From Thermococcus sp. EP1 (GTDB taxonomy: Archaea > Methanobacteriota_B > Thermococci > Thermococcales > Thermococcaceae), in the NCBI RefSeq assembly GCF_001317345.1, contig NZ_JXCG01000006.1, forward strand, positions 62,001 to 126,000: a stretch of DNA of 64,000 nucleotides. Direction: 5' to 3'. The first letter of the stretch is position 1, and every line of letters begins with the position of its first letter. Under the pieces are notes generated by a model that did not search any database, was not told where the DNA came from, and saw only the letters and a list, made by a program, of their open reading frames with translations. Positions 50,938-60,281 of this stretch are shown here, piece after piece. Position numbers and translations under genes: made by a program.

Positions 50938-51675
50938 GTGATCCTTAAACAACTCAAAGAGAAAGCTATGAAGAAAATAAAAGAAGACTTTAGAATACTG
51001 GACTTCTCATTCGCGTTGCCTTATACTTATGTTGTCTTAGAAGGGCCCGAGGGGAAAGCTATTGGCTTAGCAATGACACTCCCCGAAGAGATAGGAGAAT
51101 ACAAGACATCGTTTAAGTCGCCTAGCTTAAAAGAGTTCATTGATAAAACAGACAGCCTAAACATTATAGAAAGAACTCTTGGAGTAGCAACAATCAATGC
51201 TATTTCTCAATATTATATCGATCTAACTCAAAGTACTTCTCAAGATGCTACTGACCTCATAGATGATGCCAAAAAGATAGCCGTTATCGGAAATATGCCT
51301 CCAATAGTTAGAACATTGAAAGAAAAAGGAAAAGAGATCTTTGTATTCGAAAGAAATCCCAAATTGTGGGATAGAGAGACTTTAAGTGATAGCCTCGAGT
51401 ATTACCTACTTCCTGAAATGGATGCAGTAATAGTAAGTGGATCCGCTCTGGTAAACTGCACTCTTGACATGATAGTGAAAAGAAGCAAAAAGGCCAAGAA
51501 AATCATTTTAACTGGAGCAACTGCTCAAATTCTCCCAGAATTTTTGAAAGGAAGTGGAGTAACCCATTTGGCCTCAGTGAAAGTTATTGATGTGGAAAAA
51601 GCCATTTTAAACCTAAAAATGGGAAGCTTCAGAGGCTTTGGCGAACAAAGCAGAAAATATGTAATTGAAGTCTAA
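50938..51675 (+). CDS. DUF364-type heavy-metal chelation family protein
   Basis: The 245-residue protein has DUF364-type features: AVIGNMPPIVRTLKEKGKEI is a Rossmann-type segment and MDAVIVSGSALVNCTLDMIV the metal-binding-like core, with AKKIILTGATAQILPE. The family is proposed to bind heavy metals or corrinoids. GTG after GGAGGGACAAAG is the start; a much longer upstream frame lacks sense. Promoter TATA AGTTTTAAAAAT lies upstream. Confidence 0.75.
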   Translation: MILKQLKEKAMKKIKEDFRILDFSFALPYTYVVLEGPEGKAIGLAMTLPEEIGEYKTSFKSPSLKEFIDKTDSLNIIERTLGVATINAISQYYIDLTQSTSQDATDLIDDAKKIAVIGNMPPIVRTLKEKGKEIFVFERNPKLWDRETLSDSLEYYLLPEMDAVIVSGSALVNCTLDMIVKRSKKAKKIILTGATAQILPEFLKGSGVTHLASVKVIDVEKAILNLKMGSFRGFGEQSRKYVIEV

Positions 51676-51792
51676 AACCCTTGTTGGCTTACTCTATAAA
51701 ATCCAGAACATTTAGGACGAAAATACACTGCCAAAAGCCCCTAATACAGTAAGCTTTTTATCGACTCCTTTTAAGTTTCAAGGGGGTCTAAA

Positions 51793-52662
51793 ATGCTAAA
51801 ACTTCAGGAGACTATAATAAGTGTCATCAAAAAAGTGCGTGAACACAGGCTGCTTTATGAAAAAAATGAAGAAGCTGTAAAGCAACACTTGATAGGTGAA
51901 ATCTTTAGAACGCTAGGCTGGAACTGGGAAAACCCAAGAGAGGTTAGACCAGAGGAAAGAACAGAGGATGGAAGAGCTGACTATGCCCTAGTGCTTGAAG
52001 ATAAGGTTGTTGCTTATGTTGAGGCCAAGAATCTGGGAATTAATGTCTTAAAAAACGAGAGAGCTTTAAGGCAGCTTGCTAGATACTGCTTTTCTCGTGG
52101 AGTTAAATATGGAATAATCACAAACGGGACTCAATGGAAAGTTGTGAAGGCCTTTGAAGAAAATTCTACTCTCGAAGATAGGATCTTGTTAAGAATTGAC
52201 CTTCTAAATGAACCTCTTGAACGTGCTGCACTGAAACTGAGTTTCTTATCAAAGAATAAAATCACAAGATTAGAAGACTACTCCCTTTATCTGAAAGCTT
52301 TTACATGGGGTTTTGAAAATCTCAAAAAAAGTTACCCCAAAGATTTTCTCTTCTCATATTTAACCGGTTCAATAAAATCAAATTTCCTCCTTTTGGATCA
52401 TTTAGATGGAAGCGAAATCCCCAAAGGCCTCTATGTGTATGACAACGGTTGGAAAGGTGTTCCACTAATTGAGAAAAATCTTAAAGGGGTCTTACTCTCC
52501 CTGCTCCTGTACCTAGCAGAAAAAGCATCTAAAAAAGAGAGAAACGAGATTCTTATAGCATACAAACAGCTAAGAAACATTCAACTAAGCAAGGATAAAA
52601 TCATGCTCCTCCTCCGCGAACTGGAAAAAGAGAAAGGAGTTAAAATTGGCTTGGAGATCTAA
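51793..52662 (+). CDS. Standalone HsdR_N-type nuclease-domain protein
   Basis: The 289-residue protein has an N-terminal domain like type I restriction R subunits (HSDR_N; PD-(D/E)xK). GRADYALVLEDKVVAYVEAKN gives the Asp and Glu-x-Lys residues, and RQLARYCFSRGVKYGIITNGTQW is typical of the fold. The helicase and specificity parts of a type I system are absent, both here and nearby. The C-terminal half is unrelated to what I know. GGGGGTC precedes the ATG. Likely a DNA-binding or nuclease protein, role unknown. Confidence 0.78.
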   Translation: MLKLQETIISVIKKVREHRLLYEKNEEAVKQHLIGEIFRTLGWNWENPREVRPEERTEDGRADYALVLEDKVVAYVEAKNLGINVLKNERALRQLARYCFSRGVKYGIITNGTQWKVVKAFEENSTLEDRILLRIDLLNEPLERAALKLSFLSKNKITRLEDYSLYLKAFTWGFENLKKSYPKDFLFSYLTGSIKSNFLLLDHLDGSEIPKGLYVYDNGWKGVPLIEKNLKGVLLSLLLYLAEKASKKERNEILIAYKQLRNIQLSKDKIMLLLRELEKEKGVKIGLEI

Positions 52663-52684
52663 GCTTGTTTTTCAAGCCTTTTTT
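52663..52684 (+). terminator. Terminator-like hairpin and T-tract
   Basis: GCTTG and CAAGC form a 5-bp stem with a T5 loop, followed by C and six T. It begins directly after the stop of the HsdR_N-type gene. Confidence 0.45.
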
Positions 52685-52745
52685 CTATTGGATTTGTGTA
52701 TTTTTCATAACTCTAAAGGTTTTTAAACTCAGAGAAAAAAGAAAT

Positions 52746-52813
52746 AATGACCGATGATGGCAACAGGGTAGCTACCGAATTTGATGTGGAAGCCGTTCCA
52801 GTCTGAGGTTATT
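52746..52813 (+). ncRNA. C/D box guide RNA
   Basis: The RNA has C box ATGATGG, a 14-nt guide, D' CCGA, C' TTGATGT, a 15-nt guide GGAAGCCGTTCCAGT and D box CTGA. A perfect terminal stem (AATGACC with GGTTATT, one G-U) flanks the C and D boxes, as expected for the kink-turn. It is more GC-rich than its surroundings. By the D+5 rule it would direct 2'-O-methylation at the fifth target base: a G in the complement of the second guide and a U in that of the first. It ends 5 nt into the convergent UspA gene. Confidence 0.72.
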
Positions 52814-53651
52814 CACATGGCACCAGGAGTACTGGGAGTTTTGAATCCCTCACGACTCTTTCTGCGGTACTTCCAAGCAAAAGGTCTTTTATAACACTCC
52901 TACCTTTCTTACCTACAACTATAAGTGAAGAATCTTTTGCTAGGGCTGTTCCAAGAATTGAGTGAGATGCAATCCCGGTTAAGACTTCCGTCTTACTTGG
53001 GACCTTGAAGAATTTTGCAAATTCTCTTAGCTTAACTTTAGCACTTTCAATATTCCTTTCTAGCTCCTCATGCTTTCCATAATCGACCACATGAATTAGG
53101 GTGACCTCTTCAATGAGCTCCTCAAACTTCTTTACAGCATTTATAACCTTTTCAGAACACTCAGAAAAGTCCACAGCAATAAGAGGTCTCTTAAAAATTT
53201 CTTTACAGTTTGACAGACACTTAATTTCTTCTTTCTCTTCATCCCATTCATATTTCACAACTAGTACTGGTTTCTTTGTGGCCCTGACAAGATTCGAAGC
53301 AGTGCTTCCTAAAAACATCTGCCTAAGAATATTTTCACCCTTAGAGGGTATAACAACAAGATCTACATTGTTTTCCTGTGCAATCTCAGCGATTTCAAGA
53401 GAAGGTATGCCAATTTTCACTATTGGATTTACCTCGATGCCCTTAGCTCTGATTTCTTCAGCAATCCGATTAAGTTCTCCTTCATCTATTTTCATAAGTT
53501 CTATTGCCTCTATATCTGTAGCAGTTATATCAACTATGTGGACTAAATATAATTCCTTAGCCCCTACCTCAAAGAGCTGAGGAATACAATTCTTAAGGGC
53601 ATGCCTCGAGACCTCAGAGAAGTCAGTTGGAAACAACACTTTTTCAAACAT
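52809..53651 (-). CDS. Tandem UspA (universal stress protein) domains
   Basis: The protein of about 280 residues contains two Usp domains. The first begins KVLFPTDFSEVSRHALKN and ends with GSTASNLVRATKKPVLVVK; the second begins LIAVDFSECSEKVINAV and ends GSTAERVVRDSKLPVLLVP. The G-2x-G-9x-S/T motif for nucleotide binding is largely retained. The ATG has GGTGGTCAC upstream. Possibly a stress-response protein. Confidence 0.92.
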   Translation of the reverse strand: MFEKVLFPTDFSEVSRHALKNCIPQLFEVGAKELYLVHIVDITATDIEAIELMKIDEGELNRIAEEIRAKGIEVNPIVKIGIPSLEIAEIAQENNVDLVVIPSKGENILRQMFLGSTASNLVRATKKPVLVVKYEWDEEKEEIKCLSNCKEIFKRPLIAVDFSECSEKVINAVKKFEELIEEVTLIHVVDYGKHEELERNIESAKVKLREFAKFFKVPSKTEVLTGIASHSILGTALAKDSSLIVVGKKGRSVIKDLLLGSTAERVVRDSKLPVLLVPCE

Positions 53652-53745
53652 GTGACCACCAAATATATATTCGTCTTTCATGTATTTAGGTCTTTAGGAA
53701 AGAAAACATTATATTTGGGAGGGAATATTCTATGGTGGTGATACT

Positions 53746-54939
53746 ATGAAGAGGGTACACATCTTTGACTGGCATAAGGAGCATGCAAAGAAGGTGGAGG
53801 AATTCGCAGGCTGGGAAATGCCCATTTGGTACTCAAGCATAAAAGAAGAACACTTAACCGTTAGAAATGGGGTTGGGATCTTTGACGTATCTCACATGGG
53901 TGAGATATTCTTTAAAGGAAAAGACGCCCTCAAGTTTCTCCAGTATGTCACAACAAACGATATCTCAAGACCACCAGCAATAAGCGGTACCTACAGCCTT
54001 GTTCTTAATGAAAGAGGGGCCGTTAAAGACGAGACCCTCGTGTTTAATATGGGCAACGATACATATATGATGGTATGTGACAGCGATGCTTTTGAGAAAC
54101 TCTATGCATGGTTTACTTCAATCAAAGGCGCAATTGAGCAATACACAGACCTTGATCTCGAAATCGAAAACAAAACTTATGACTACGTAATGTTTTCAAT
54201 TCAAGGGCCAAAAGCAAAAGATGTTGCCATGGAGCTATTCGGAATTGATATTAATCAGCTATGGTGGTTCCAAGCCAAAGAAGTCGAGCTTGATGGCATA
54301 AAAATGATTCTCTCAAGAAGTGGTTACACTGGAGAGAACGGTTTTGAGGTTTACTTCGAAGATGTAAATCCATATCATCCCGATGAAAGCAAGCGTGGAA
54401 AGCCCGAGAAAGCCCTCTACGTGTGGGAAAAGATCCTTGAAGTTGGGCAAAAATATGGTATAAAACCTGCTGGCTTAGGTGCAAGGGATACTTTGAGACT
54501 TGAGGCTGGATATACACTTTACGGCAATGAGACAAAGGAACTCCAGCTTTTAAGCACTGACATAGACGAGGTTACTCCATTACAGGCCAACCTTGACTTT
54601 GCAATCTTCTGGGACAAGGACTTTATCGGCAAAGAGGCCCTGCTAAGGCAAAAAGAGATAGGACTACCTTCAAAGATGGTACACTTTAAGATGGTGGATA
54701 AAGGAATTCCAAGAGCAGGCTATAAAGTGTACGCAGAAGGCAAAGAGATCGGAGAAGTTACAAGTGGAACAATGTCTCCGTTGCTTGGTGTTGGAATAGG
54801 AATAGCGTTCGTTAAACCAGAATACGCCAAACCAGGGGTAGAGATTGAGATTGAAGTAAGAGGACAAAAGAAGAAGGCCTTAACAGTTGCCCCACCCTTC
54901 TATGACCCCAAGAAATATGGAGCATTTAGGGAGGAGTGA
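53746..54939 (+). CDS. gcvT: Glycine cleavage T protein (aminomethyltransferase)
   Basis: The 397-residue protein transfers methylene from lipoyl-aminomethyl protein to the one-carbon carrier. [26 protein letters not shown] and [13 protein letters not shown] are standard T-protein motifs; [14 protein letters not shown] holds the folate-site Asp/Arg. The carrier in Thermococcales is probably a methanopterin-like pterin. GGTGGTGAT precedes the ATG. The rest of the glycine cleavage genes are not in this window. Confidence 0.95.
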   Translation: MKRVHIFDWHKEHAKKVEEFAGWEMPIWYSSIKEEHLTVRNGVGIFDVSHMGEIFFKGKDALKFLQYVTTNDISRPPAISGTYSLVLNERGAVKDETLVFNMGNDTYMMVCDSDAFEKLYAWFTSIKGAIEQYTDLDLEIENKTYDYVMFSIQGPKAKDVAMELFGIDINQLWWFQAKEVELDGIKMILSRSGYTGENGFEVYFEDVNPYHPDESKRGKPEKALYVWEKILEVGQKYGIKPAGLGARDTLRLEAGYTLYGNETKELQLLSTDIDEVTPLQANLDFAIFWDKDFIGKEALLRQKEIGLPSKMVHFKMVDKGIPRAGYKVYAEGKEIGEVTSGTMSPLLGVGIGIAFVKPEYAKPGVEIEIEVRGQKKKALTVAPPFYDPKKYGAFREE

Positions 54940-54942
54940 TTC

Positions 54943-55518
54943 CTACTTTTCTTTTATTATTGCAAAAGCCCTAACTGGACTGCCCGAGCCATTTTTGATT
55001 TTTAATGGGACTCCTATAAAAGTAAACTCTTTTCCAATGAGCTTTTCTAAGTTTACAAGGTTTTCAAAGATAACCACTTCATTAGCCAGCAGAACACGAT
55101 GAGCTCTGAAGTCTCTATCTATACTGGGCTTATCTATCCCAATGGCCTTGATACCAAGGTTGACTAAGTGCTTTGCACTTTCTTCACTTAGATAAACTTC
55201 TGCTCCATTGGTATACAATAGTAATATTTCAGGGTTTTCTGTTATATCCTCGGGTAATATCTCCCTGTCCAGTTTTGAAACATCAATAACTGCGCCTTCT
55301 CCAATAAATTTGTCTAGTGGCATCTCATCTATCGTTTTGCATCCTTTAATGAAATGTGCAGGGGCATCAACATGAGTTCCACTATGTTCTCCCATAAAAA
55401 GCGTGTTCATATAGTAGCCGTCTTTTTCAATAGTACTCCACGCTTTTATCTCCACCTTTGGATCTCCGGGATAAACAAGGATATTCTCGCTAAGCTCCAT
55501 ACTTAGATCAATTATCAT
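54943..55518 (-). CDS. Cyclase family (kynurenine formamidase-like) metalloprotein
   Basis: The 191-residue protein is a member of PF04199. HSGTHVDAPAHFI gives the metal-binding HxGTHxDxPxH, and IDLSMELSENILVYPGDPK is the N-terminal motif. The family includes formamidases and other hydrolases. GGGGGATG precedes the ATG. It ends 3 nt from gcvT (convergent). Substrate unknown. Confidence 0.85.
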   Translation of the reverse strand: MIIDLSMELSENILVYPGDPKVEIKAWSTIEKDGYYMNTLFMGEHSGTHVDAPAHFIKGCKTIDEMPLDKFIGEGAVIDVSKLDREILPEDITENPEILLLYTNGAEVYLSEESAKHLVNLGIKAIGIDKPSIDRDFRAHRVLLANEVVIFENLVNLEKLIGKEFTFIGVPLKIKNGSGSPVRAFAIIKEK

Positions 55519-55610
55519 TATTCACATCCCCCTACCACTCCTCACTCTTTACTTTTGCCATAATAATCACCTTTTTAACCCTTTAACCTTATCCCCAAAA
55601 CGGTGATGAC

Positions 55611-56876
55611 ATGAAGTGTAGTAAAGATTACTGTGTGAAGGACATCAAACTAGCCCCAGAAGGAGAGAAGAAGATTGATTGGGTATCGAGGTTTATGCCT
55701 GTTCTCCAGAACATAAGAAAAGAATTTGAACAAGAGAAACCCTTCAAAGGAGTCAAGATTGCCACAACTCTTCACCTCGAAATGAAGACTGCATTTTTGC
55801 TTTTGACCCTAAAAGCAGCCGGTGCTGAAGTGTCTGCAGCAGCCAGCAATCCTCTAAGTACTCAAGATGATGTTGTAGCTGCTTTAGCTAAAAACGGAGT
55901 AAAGGTTTATGCCATAAGAGGGGAAAGCAGAGAGGAATACTATGAGTTCATGCACAGAGCTCTCGATATTGAGCCGAACATCATCATAGATGACGGTGCT
56001 GATATGGTAAGCACAGTCCTCAGAGAAAGACAAGAACTTATAGAAAACCTATGGGGTGCAAGCGAAGAGACCACAACAGGTGTGATAAGACTTAGAGCAA
56101 TGGAAAAGGATGGAGTGCTTAGATTCCCAATCATAGCTGTTAATGATTCCTACACCAAATACCTCTTTGACAACCGCTACGGAACTGGTCAATCAACATG
56201 GGACGGTATACTTAGGAGCACAAACCTTCTTATAGCTGGTAAAAACGTCGTTGTAGTTGGCTATGGCTGGTGTGGAAGAGGAATAGCCATGAGAGCTAAA
56301 GGTCTTGGGGCCACAGTAATTGTTGTTGAAACTGATCCAATTAGGGCCTTAGAGGCAAGGATGGATGGATTTTTAGTCATGTCAATGAGCGAAGCTGCCA
56401 AAGTAGGAGATATATTCGTAACCTCAACCGGAAACATAAACTGTATCAGGAAAGAGCACTTCGAGGTCATGAAAGACGGAGTAATAATGGCAAACGCTGG
56501 CCACTTCGATGTTGAGATAAGCAAGCCAGACTTGGAGAGCTTAGCTGTGGAGATAAACAATCCAAGGCCACACATCACGGAGTACAAGCTCAAAGATGGA
56601 AGGAGGCTATACCTCCTGGCGGAAGGGCGTTTAGTGAACTTAGCAGCAGCTGATGGACACCCAGCTGAAATTATGGACATGAGCTTCGCTTTGCAAGCGA
56701 TGGCTGCAAAATACATCAGGGACAACCACGAGAAGCTCGAAAACAAGGTCTACGTCCTTCCAAGGGAGATTGACGAGATGGTCGCGAGGATTAAGCTCAA
56801 AGCCATGGGCATTGAGATTGAAAAGCTAACGGAAGAGCAAAAGCAATACTTGGAGAGCTGGGAGCACGGAACCTAG
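55611..56876 (+). CDS. ahcY: S-adenosyl-L-homocysteine hydrolase
   Basis: The 421-residue enzyme reversibly splits SAH to adenosine and homocysteine and supports methylation. [20 protein letters not shown], the Asp of DDGADMVS, the Lys of [11 protein letters not shown] and the NAD-binding [18 protein letters not shown] (GxGxxGxG) are present. NAGHFDVEI is the C-terminal motif. The Shine-Dalgarno CGGTGAT precedes the ATG. Full length. Confidence 0.97.
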   Translation: MKCSKDYCVKDIKLAPEGEKKIDWVSRFMPVLQNIRKEFEQEKPFKGVKIATTLHLEMKTAFLLLTLKAAGAEVSAAASNPLSTQDDVVAALAKNGVKVYAIRGESREEYYEFMHRALDIEPNIIIDDGADMVSTVLRERQELIENLWGASEETTTGVIRLRAMEKDGVLRFPIIAVNDSYTKYLFDNRYGTGQSTWDGILRSTNLLIAGKNVVVVGYGWCGRGIAMRAKGLGATVIVVETDPIRALEARMDGFLVMSMSEAAKVGDIFVTSTGNINCIRKEHFEVMKDGVIMANAGHFDVEISKPDLESLAVEINNPRPHITEYKLKDGRRLYLLAEGRLVNLAAADGHPAEIMDMSFALQAMAAKYIRDNHEKLENKVYVLPREIDEMVARIKLKAMGIEIEKLTEEQKQYLESWEHGT

Positions 56877-57043
56877 TTGTATTGTTTTTGTCGCTTTTGA
56901 TTTTCTATTTTCTTGCCTATACTGTTATTTAGATACCTAACAGAAACTTTGGGCCTTCTGTACATATCTTTTTTGATTCAGAAATGTGCAAAACACCACA
57001 AGGTTAATTAAATAATAGAGTAAGGCTTGATTGGGGAGCAAAA

Positions 57044-57796
57044 ATGAACTGGCAACTCGCTTTAGAAAAGTTCCTTGAGGAATGGAAGGGAAAAGACTTT
57101 GTTGAGGCTGCTCTGCTCACGGGGAGCTATGCGATAGGTATGGAAACTAAGTACTCTGACGTCGATGTTTACATCATCCTTTCAGACAGTATCGATTGGC
57201 GTGAGCGAGGAAATAAAGTAATTGACGGAGTTTTAATTGAATACTTTGTAAACCCGGTGAAGCAGATTAAGCATTACTTTAAGAAAGAATTTAAGGAAAA
57301 TGGTAGGAGTACTGCGAGGATCGTTGCAATTAGCAAAGTTCTGTTTGATAAGACCGGCATAACTGAAGAACTCAAAAGAGAAGCGCTAGAGTACATGGAA
57401 AAGCCTTTTGAGAAGCCGGATGCAGTTTGGGTGGAAATTGCCAAGTACTCCCTCTGGGACATGCTTGATGGTCTGATGGATGCAAAAGAGAGAAACGACC
57501 CAAGTTTTAACCACCTTTATCACTTAACTCTTAACCACGCCCTCCATGTTTACTCAAAGTTCCTCTGCGTTGAGACCCCTCCAGCAAGTAAGGTCTATCG
57601 TTTATTTACCGATGAGAAGTTTAGGAAGGCATATATGTTTGAGTCTTTTCCGGATGAAAAGTTTGTTACACTGTTTTTGAATGCTATGCAGGAAGAAAAA
57701 CTTGAAACATTAGAAAAACTCGTCGTATATGTCTTCGAAAAGATGGGAGGATTTAACATCGATGGCTGGCGTTTAAAAACAAGAACGGAGGTTTAG
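57044..57796 (+). CDS. Nucleotidyltransferase-domain protein
   Basis: The 250-residue protein starts with an NTase domain: LLTGSYAIGMETKYSDVDVYII contains GSY-x-xG and the DxD pair (split across motif). The C-terminal part is helical (HYFKKEFKENGRSTAR and later). MNT-type domains are often toxin-antitoxin components, but here no HEPN partner is adjacent. It overlaps no gene; TrmO follows after 2 nt. Function unknown. Confidence 0.75.
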   Translation: MNWQLALEKFLEEWKGKDFVEAALLTGSYAIGMETKYSDVDVYIILSDSIDWRERGNKVIDGVLIEYFVNPVKQIKHYFKKEFKENGRSTARIVAISKVLFDKTGITEELKREALEYMEKPFEKPDAVWVEIAKYSLWDMLDGLMDAKERNDPSFNHLYHLTLNHALHVYSKFLCVETPPASKVYRLFTDEKFRKAYMFESFPDEKFVTLFLNAMQEEKLETLEKLVVYVFEKMGGFNIDGWRLKTRTEV

Positions 57797-57798
57797 AG

Positions 57799-58431
57799 AT
57801 GGAAAAATTCAAGCTAATTCCAATCGGAAGAGTTCATAAAGACAGCGAAACGTTCCTCGAAATCTACCCCGAGTTCGCTGAGGCCCTTGAAGGCCTAAAC
57901 GAAGGTGATTGGATTAAGCTAATTTTGTGGTTCCATGAGAGTGATACGCCGGAAAAAAGAAAAATCCTAAAAGTTCATCCATACAACAACCCAGAAAATC
58001 CCCTTAAAGGTGTCTTTGCTACGCGCTCACCCGTTAGACCGAATCCCCTTGCGATTTATGCCCTCAAAATACATCGTATTGAAAGAAACAGACTTTATAT
58101 AGACTGGATCGACGCCAACGACGGTACACCGATAGTAGACATAAAGATACTTGTAGAGAGGTTTGATTGTCCTAGAGAAATGTCAATCGATGAACAAGAG
58201 CTTGATATTCCTTCATCACGACAGATTGGCGAGATAAACTTAATTCCAAAGAAGAGCGAATTTCTTCATCCTAAAGAAATCAGCCCAGAGAAATACAATG
58301 CACTCGTTTTGGAGCTTGGTTCTAAAACGACAATACTAACCGCCAAAGATCTGGTAGAACTAATTAGGGCATTAAAAGAATTTTATGACAGGCTACCAGT
58401 AGAAATAAAAGATAAGTTAAAACTCGAATAG
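57799..58431 (+). CDS. trmO: tRNA (N6-threonylcarbamoyladenosine(37)-N6)-methyltransferase TrmO-like
   Basis: The 210-residue protein has the VirR/TsaA beta-barrel: LIPIGRVHKDSETFLEIYP, GVFATRSPVRPNPLAIYALK and DANDGTPIVDIKILV are family motifs with the SAM-binding RSP-R-PNP segment. TrmO methylates t6A at position 37 of tRNA-Thr in bacteria. The C-terminal extension is helical. GGAGGTTTAGAG precedes the ATG, and it is cotranscribed with the nucleotidyltransferase gene. Confidence 0.88.
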   Translation: MEKFKLIPIGRVHKDSETFLEIYPEFAEALEGLNEGDWIKLILWFHESDTPEKRKILKVHPYNNPENPLKGVFATRSPVRPNPLAIYALKIHRIERNRLYIDWIDANDGTPIVDIKILVERFDCPREMSIDEQELDIPSSRQIGEINLIPKKSEFLHPKEISPEKYNALVLELGSKTTILTAKDLVELIRALKEFYDRLPVEIKDKLKLE

Positions 58432-58441
58432 TGCACCACAA

Positions 58442-58457
58442 TGTGCCATAAGGTACA
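58442..58457 (+). promoter_or_regulatory. Candidate operator before the lipase-like gene
   Basis: TGTGCC ATAA GGTACA is an inverted repeat (one mismatch) immediately before TTTTTAAAC, a TATA-like box for the next gene. It could bind a dimeric regulator at the BRE position. Confidence 0.3.
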
Positions 58458-58496
58458 TTTTTAAACTTTTATATTCAAATTTTTATGGTGTCTCCT

Positions 58497-59351
58497 ATGC
58501 TATATAAAGCTCAATTTGGAAACCCTGAGAAAGGATGGGTCGTTCTCGTACACGGTCTCGGAGAGCATAGTGGGCGATATGATAAGCTTATAAAAATGCT
58601 CAACAACGCTGGTTTTGCACTTTATACTTTCGATTGGCCTGGTCATGGCAAAAGTGGAGGAAAAAGAGGACATGCAACCATAGAACAGGCGATGGAGATA
58701 ATAGATAGTATCATTGAGGAAATTGGGGAAAAGCCCTTCATTTTTGGCCACAGCCTTGGTGGTCTTACTGTAATAAGATATGCTGAAACAAGACCTAACC
58801 GTATTCAAGGACTTATAGCATCCTCCCCTGCTTTAGCTAAAAGTCCCAAGACACCAAGCTTTATGGTACCTCTCGCTAAGGTACTGGGAACTTTAATTCC
58901 TACCATAACTCTTAGCAATGGACTGGACCCAAAGTTCCTCTCAAGAAACAAAGAGGCTGTTAAGAAATATGTAGAGGATGAGTTAGTTCACGACAGAATC
59001 TCTGCTGCACTTGGAAAAAGTGTTTTTGAGAACATGAAAAAAGCGCATCAAGAGGCTGAAAAGATAAAAGTTCCTGTTTTACTCCTTATTGGAACTGCAG
59101 ATATAATAACTCCTCCAGAAGGAGCAATAAAGTTTTTTGAACGACTCAAAGTTGAAGACAAGAGCATCAAAAAATTTAATGGTGCATATCATGAAATATT
59201 TGATGACCCAGAATGGGGAGAAGAATTTCACAACACAATAGTGAAATGGCTTCTTGAACATGTGAAGGGCCCAAAAGAGAGCCATGCCCCAGTGAACTCT
59301 GAAGAACTCCTATTAATCCCTGAGGCAGGAAAAATAGAGAAGATGATATAA
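58497..59351 (+). CDS. Alpha/beta hydrolase (lysophospholipase/monoglyceride lipase-like)
   Basis: The protein of about 284 residues has VHGLGEHSGRYDKLIK, the nucleophile GHSLGG at about residues 85-90, and catalytic Asp in IGTADIITPPEG and His in GAYHEIFDD. It resembles monoglyceride lipase-type serine hydrolases. The ATG with GGTG 6 nt upstream is chosen over one four codons earlier. The next membrane protein starts directly at its stop codon (TAAATG). Confidence 0.88.
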   Translation: MLYKAQFGNPEKGWVVLVHGLGEHSGRYDKLIKMLNNAGFALYTFDWPGHGKSGGKRGHATIEQAMEIIDSIIEEIGEKPFIFGHSLGGLTVIRYAETRPNRIQGLIASSPALAKSPKTPSFMVPLAKVLGTLIPTITLSNGLDPKFLSRNKEAVKKYVEDELVHDRISAALGKSVFENMKKAHQEAEKIKVPVLLLIGTADIITPPEGAIKFFERLKVEDKSIKKFNGAYHEIFDDPEWGEEFHNTIVKWLLEHVKGPKESHAPVNSEELLLIPEAGKIEKMI

Positions 59352-60281
59352 ATGAAAAAGTTGGTCCTAGAGTCCTACGAAATAAAATTTCTCACAGGGC
59401 TATTCATGGCCTTCCTAATCCTCCTTCTCCTTATCATCTCTGTGATATTATTTACACTTGTAAGGAGTGGGGCTTCCCGAGAAGCCTTCCTTGGAGTGTT
59501 GGCATATCTGGTATTCGCGGTAATTGTGATGAGTATTCTGGCCTTTTGCCTGAAGAAAATAAGAGAAGGACCCAAAAAGGCCACTCTACTAGCTAAACAA
59601 ACAATCTTCGAGGGGAATCGTTTAGTCTTCCCCATAGAACTTGAATTTGAGTACGGTAGAATGGAGCTTCTCAACTCTCCTGAAAGAATGGGTTCGAAAA
59701 AGGAGTTCAAGGTTATAGAAAGAAAAAAGACTTCAATCTTTGAATTTCCAGAGAAAGAGTTCAAATTCGTGGCTACTTACGAAAAAGGATTTGCCAGCTT
59801 TCCAGCGATTAAAATACTAACAAGGGCCTATGAAAGAACAGTACTCCTCTTCATGACCAATAAAGGGAAAGTAACTGTCAAAAAGCTCATCGCACCTTCA
59901 ATTCTAAGGAGCAATATGAACGTTGAGATAAGGGGAGAAGAAAAAGAGTTAGTAGGAAGGCTTTATAAACTACCAAACCAACGAGAGAAGGTTGAGATAT
60001 TTTTAAGTGCCCCCGAGACTCCTGAAACTAATGTAAAGATAGCAGATTCCTCAGCGGAAGAGTTTAGATACTCCATGGTTCCAAACGAAAGAGTTGTAAT
60101 ATTCAGTTCCTACGGAAGTTTGAGTGTAGAAAACCTGCTAAGAACTTTGAACTTTTCAAAAATTGTCCTTGGACATGGGGAATTCCTCTTGAAGTTCAAG
60201 CTACCAAAACCTAGAAGAAAAGAACTAGCTTCTTATAAATTCGAAGTCGAACTTAAAGAAGGAGAAAGGTGGGGAGTCTGA
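59352..60281 (+). CDS. Membrane protein with two N-terminal helices, 309 aa
   Basis: Two transmembrane helices (residues about 13-36 and 43-64) are followed by a large hydrophilic region rich in beta strands. I do not recognise the domain. Its stop overlaps the start of the following protein (TGATG), and its start abuts the hydrolase stop, so all three are one operon. The beta-rich part may lie outside or inside the membrane; topology not determined. Confidence 0.65.
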   Translation: MKKLVLESYEIKFLTGLFMAFLILLLLIISVILFTLVRSGASREAFLGVLAYLVFAVIVMSILAFCLKKIREGPKKATLLAKQTIFEGNRLVFPIELEFEYGRMELLNSPERMGSKKEFKVIERKKTSIFEFPEKEFKFVATYEKGFASFPAIKILTRAYERTVLLFMTNKGKVTVKKLIAPSILRSNMNVEIRGEEKELVGRLYKLPNQREKVEIFLSAPETPETNVKIADSSAEEFRYSMVPNERVVIFSSYGSLSVENLLRTLNFSKIVLGHGEFLLKFKLPKPRRKELASYKFEVELKEGERWGV

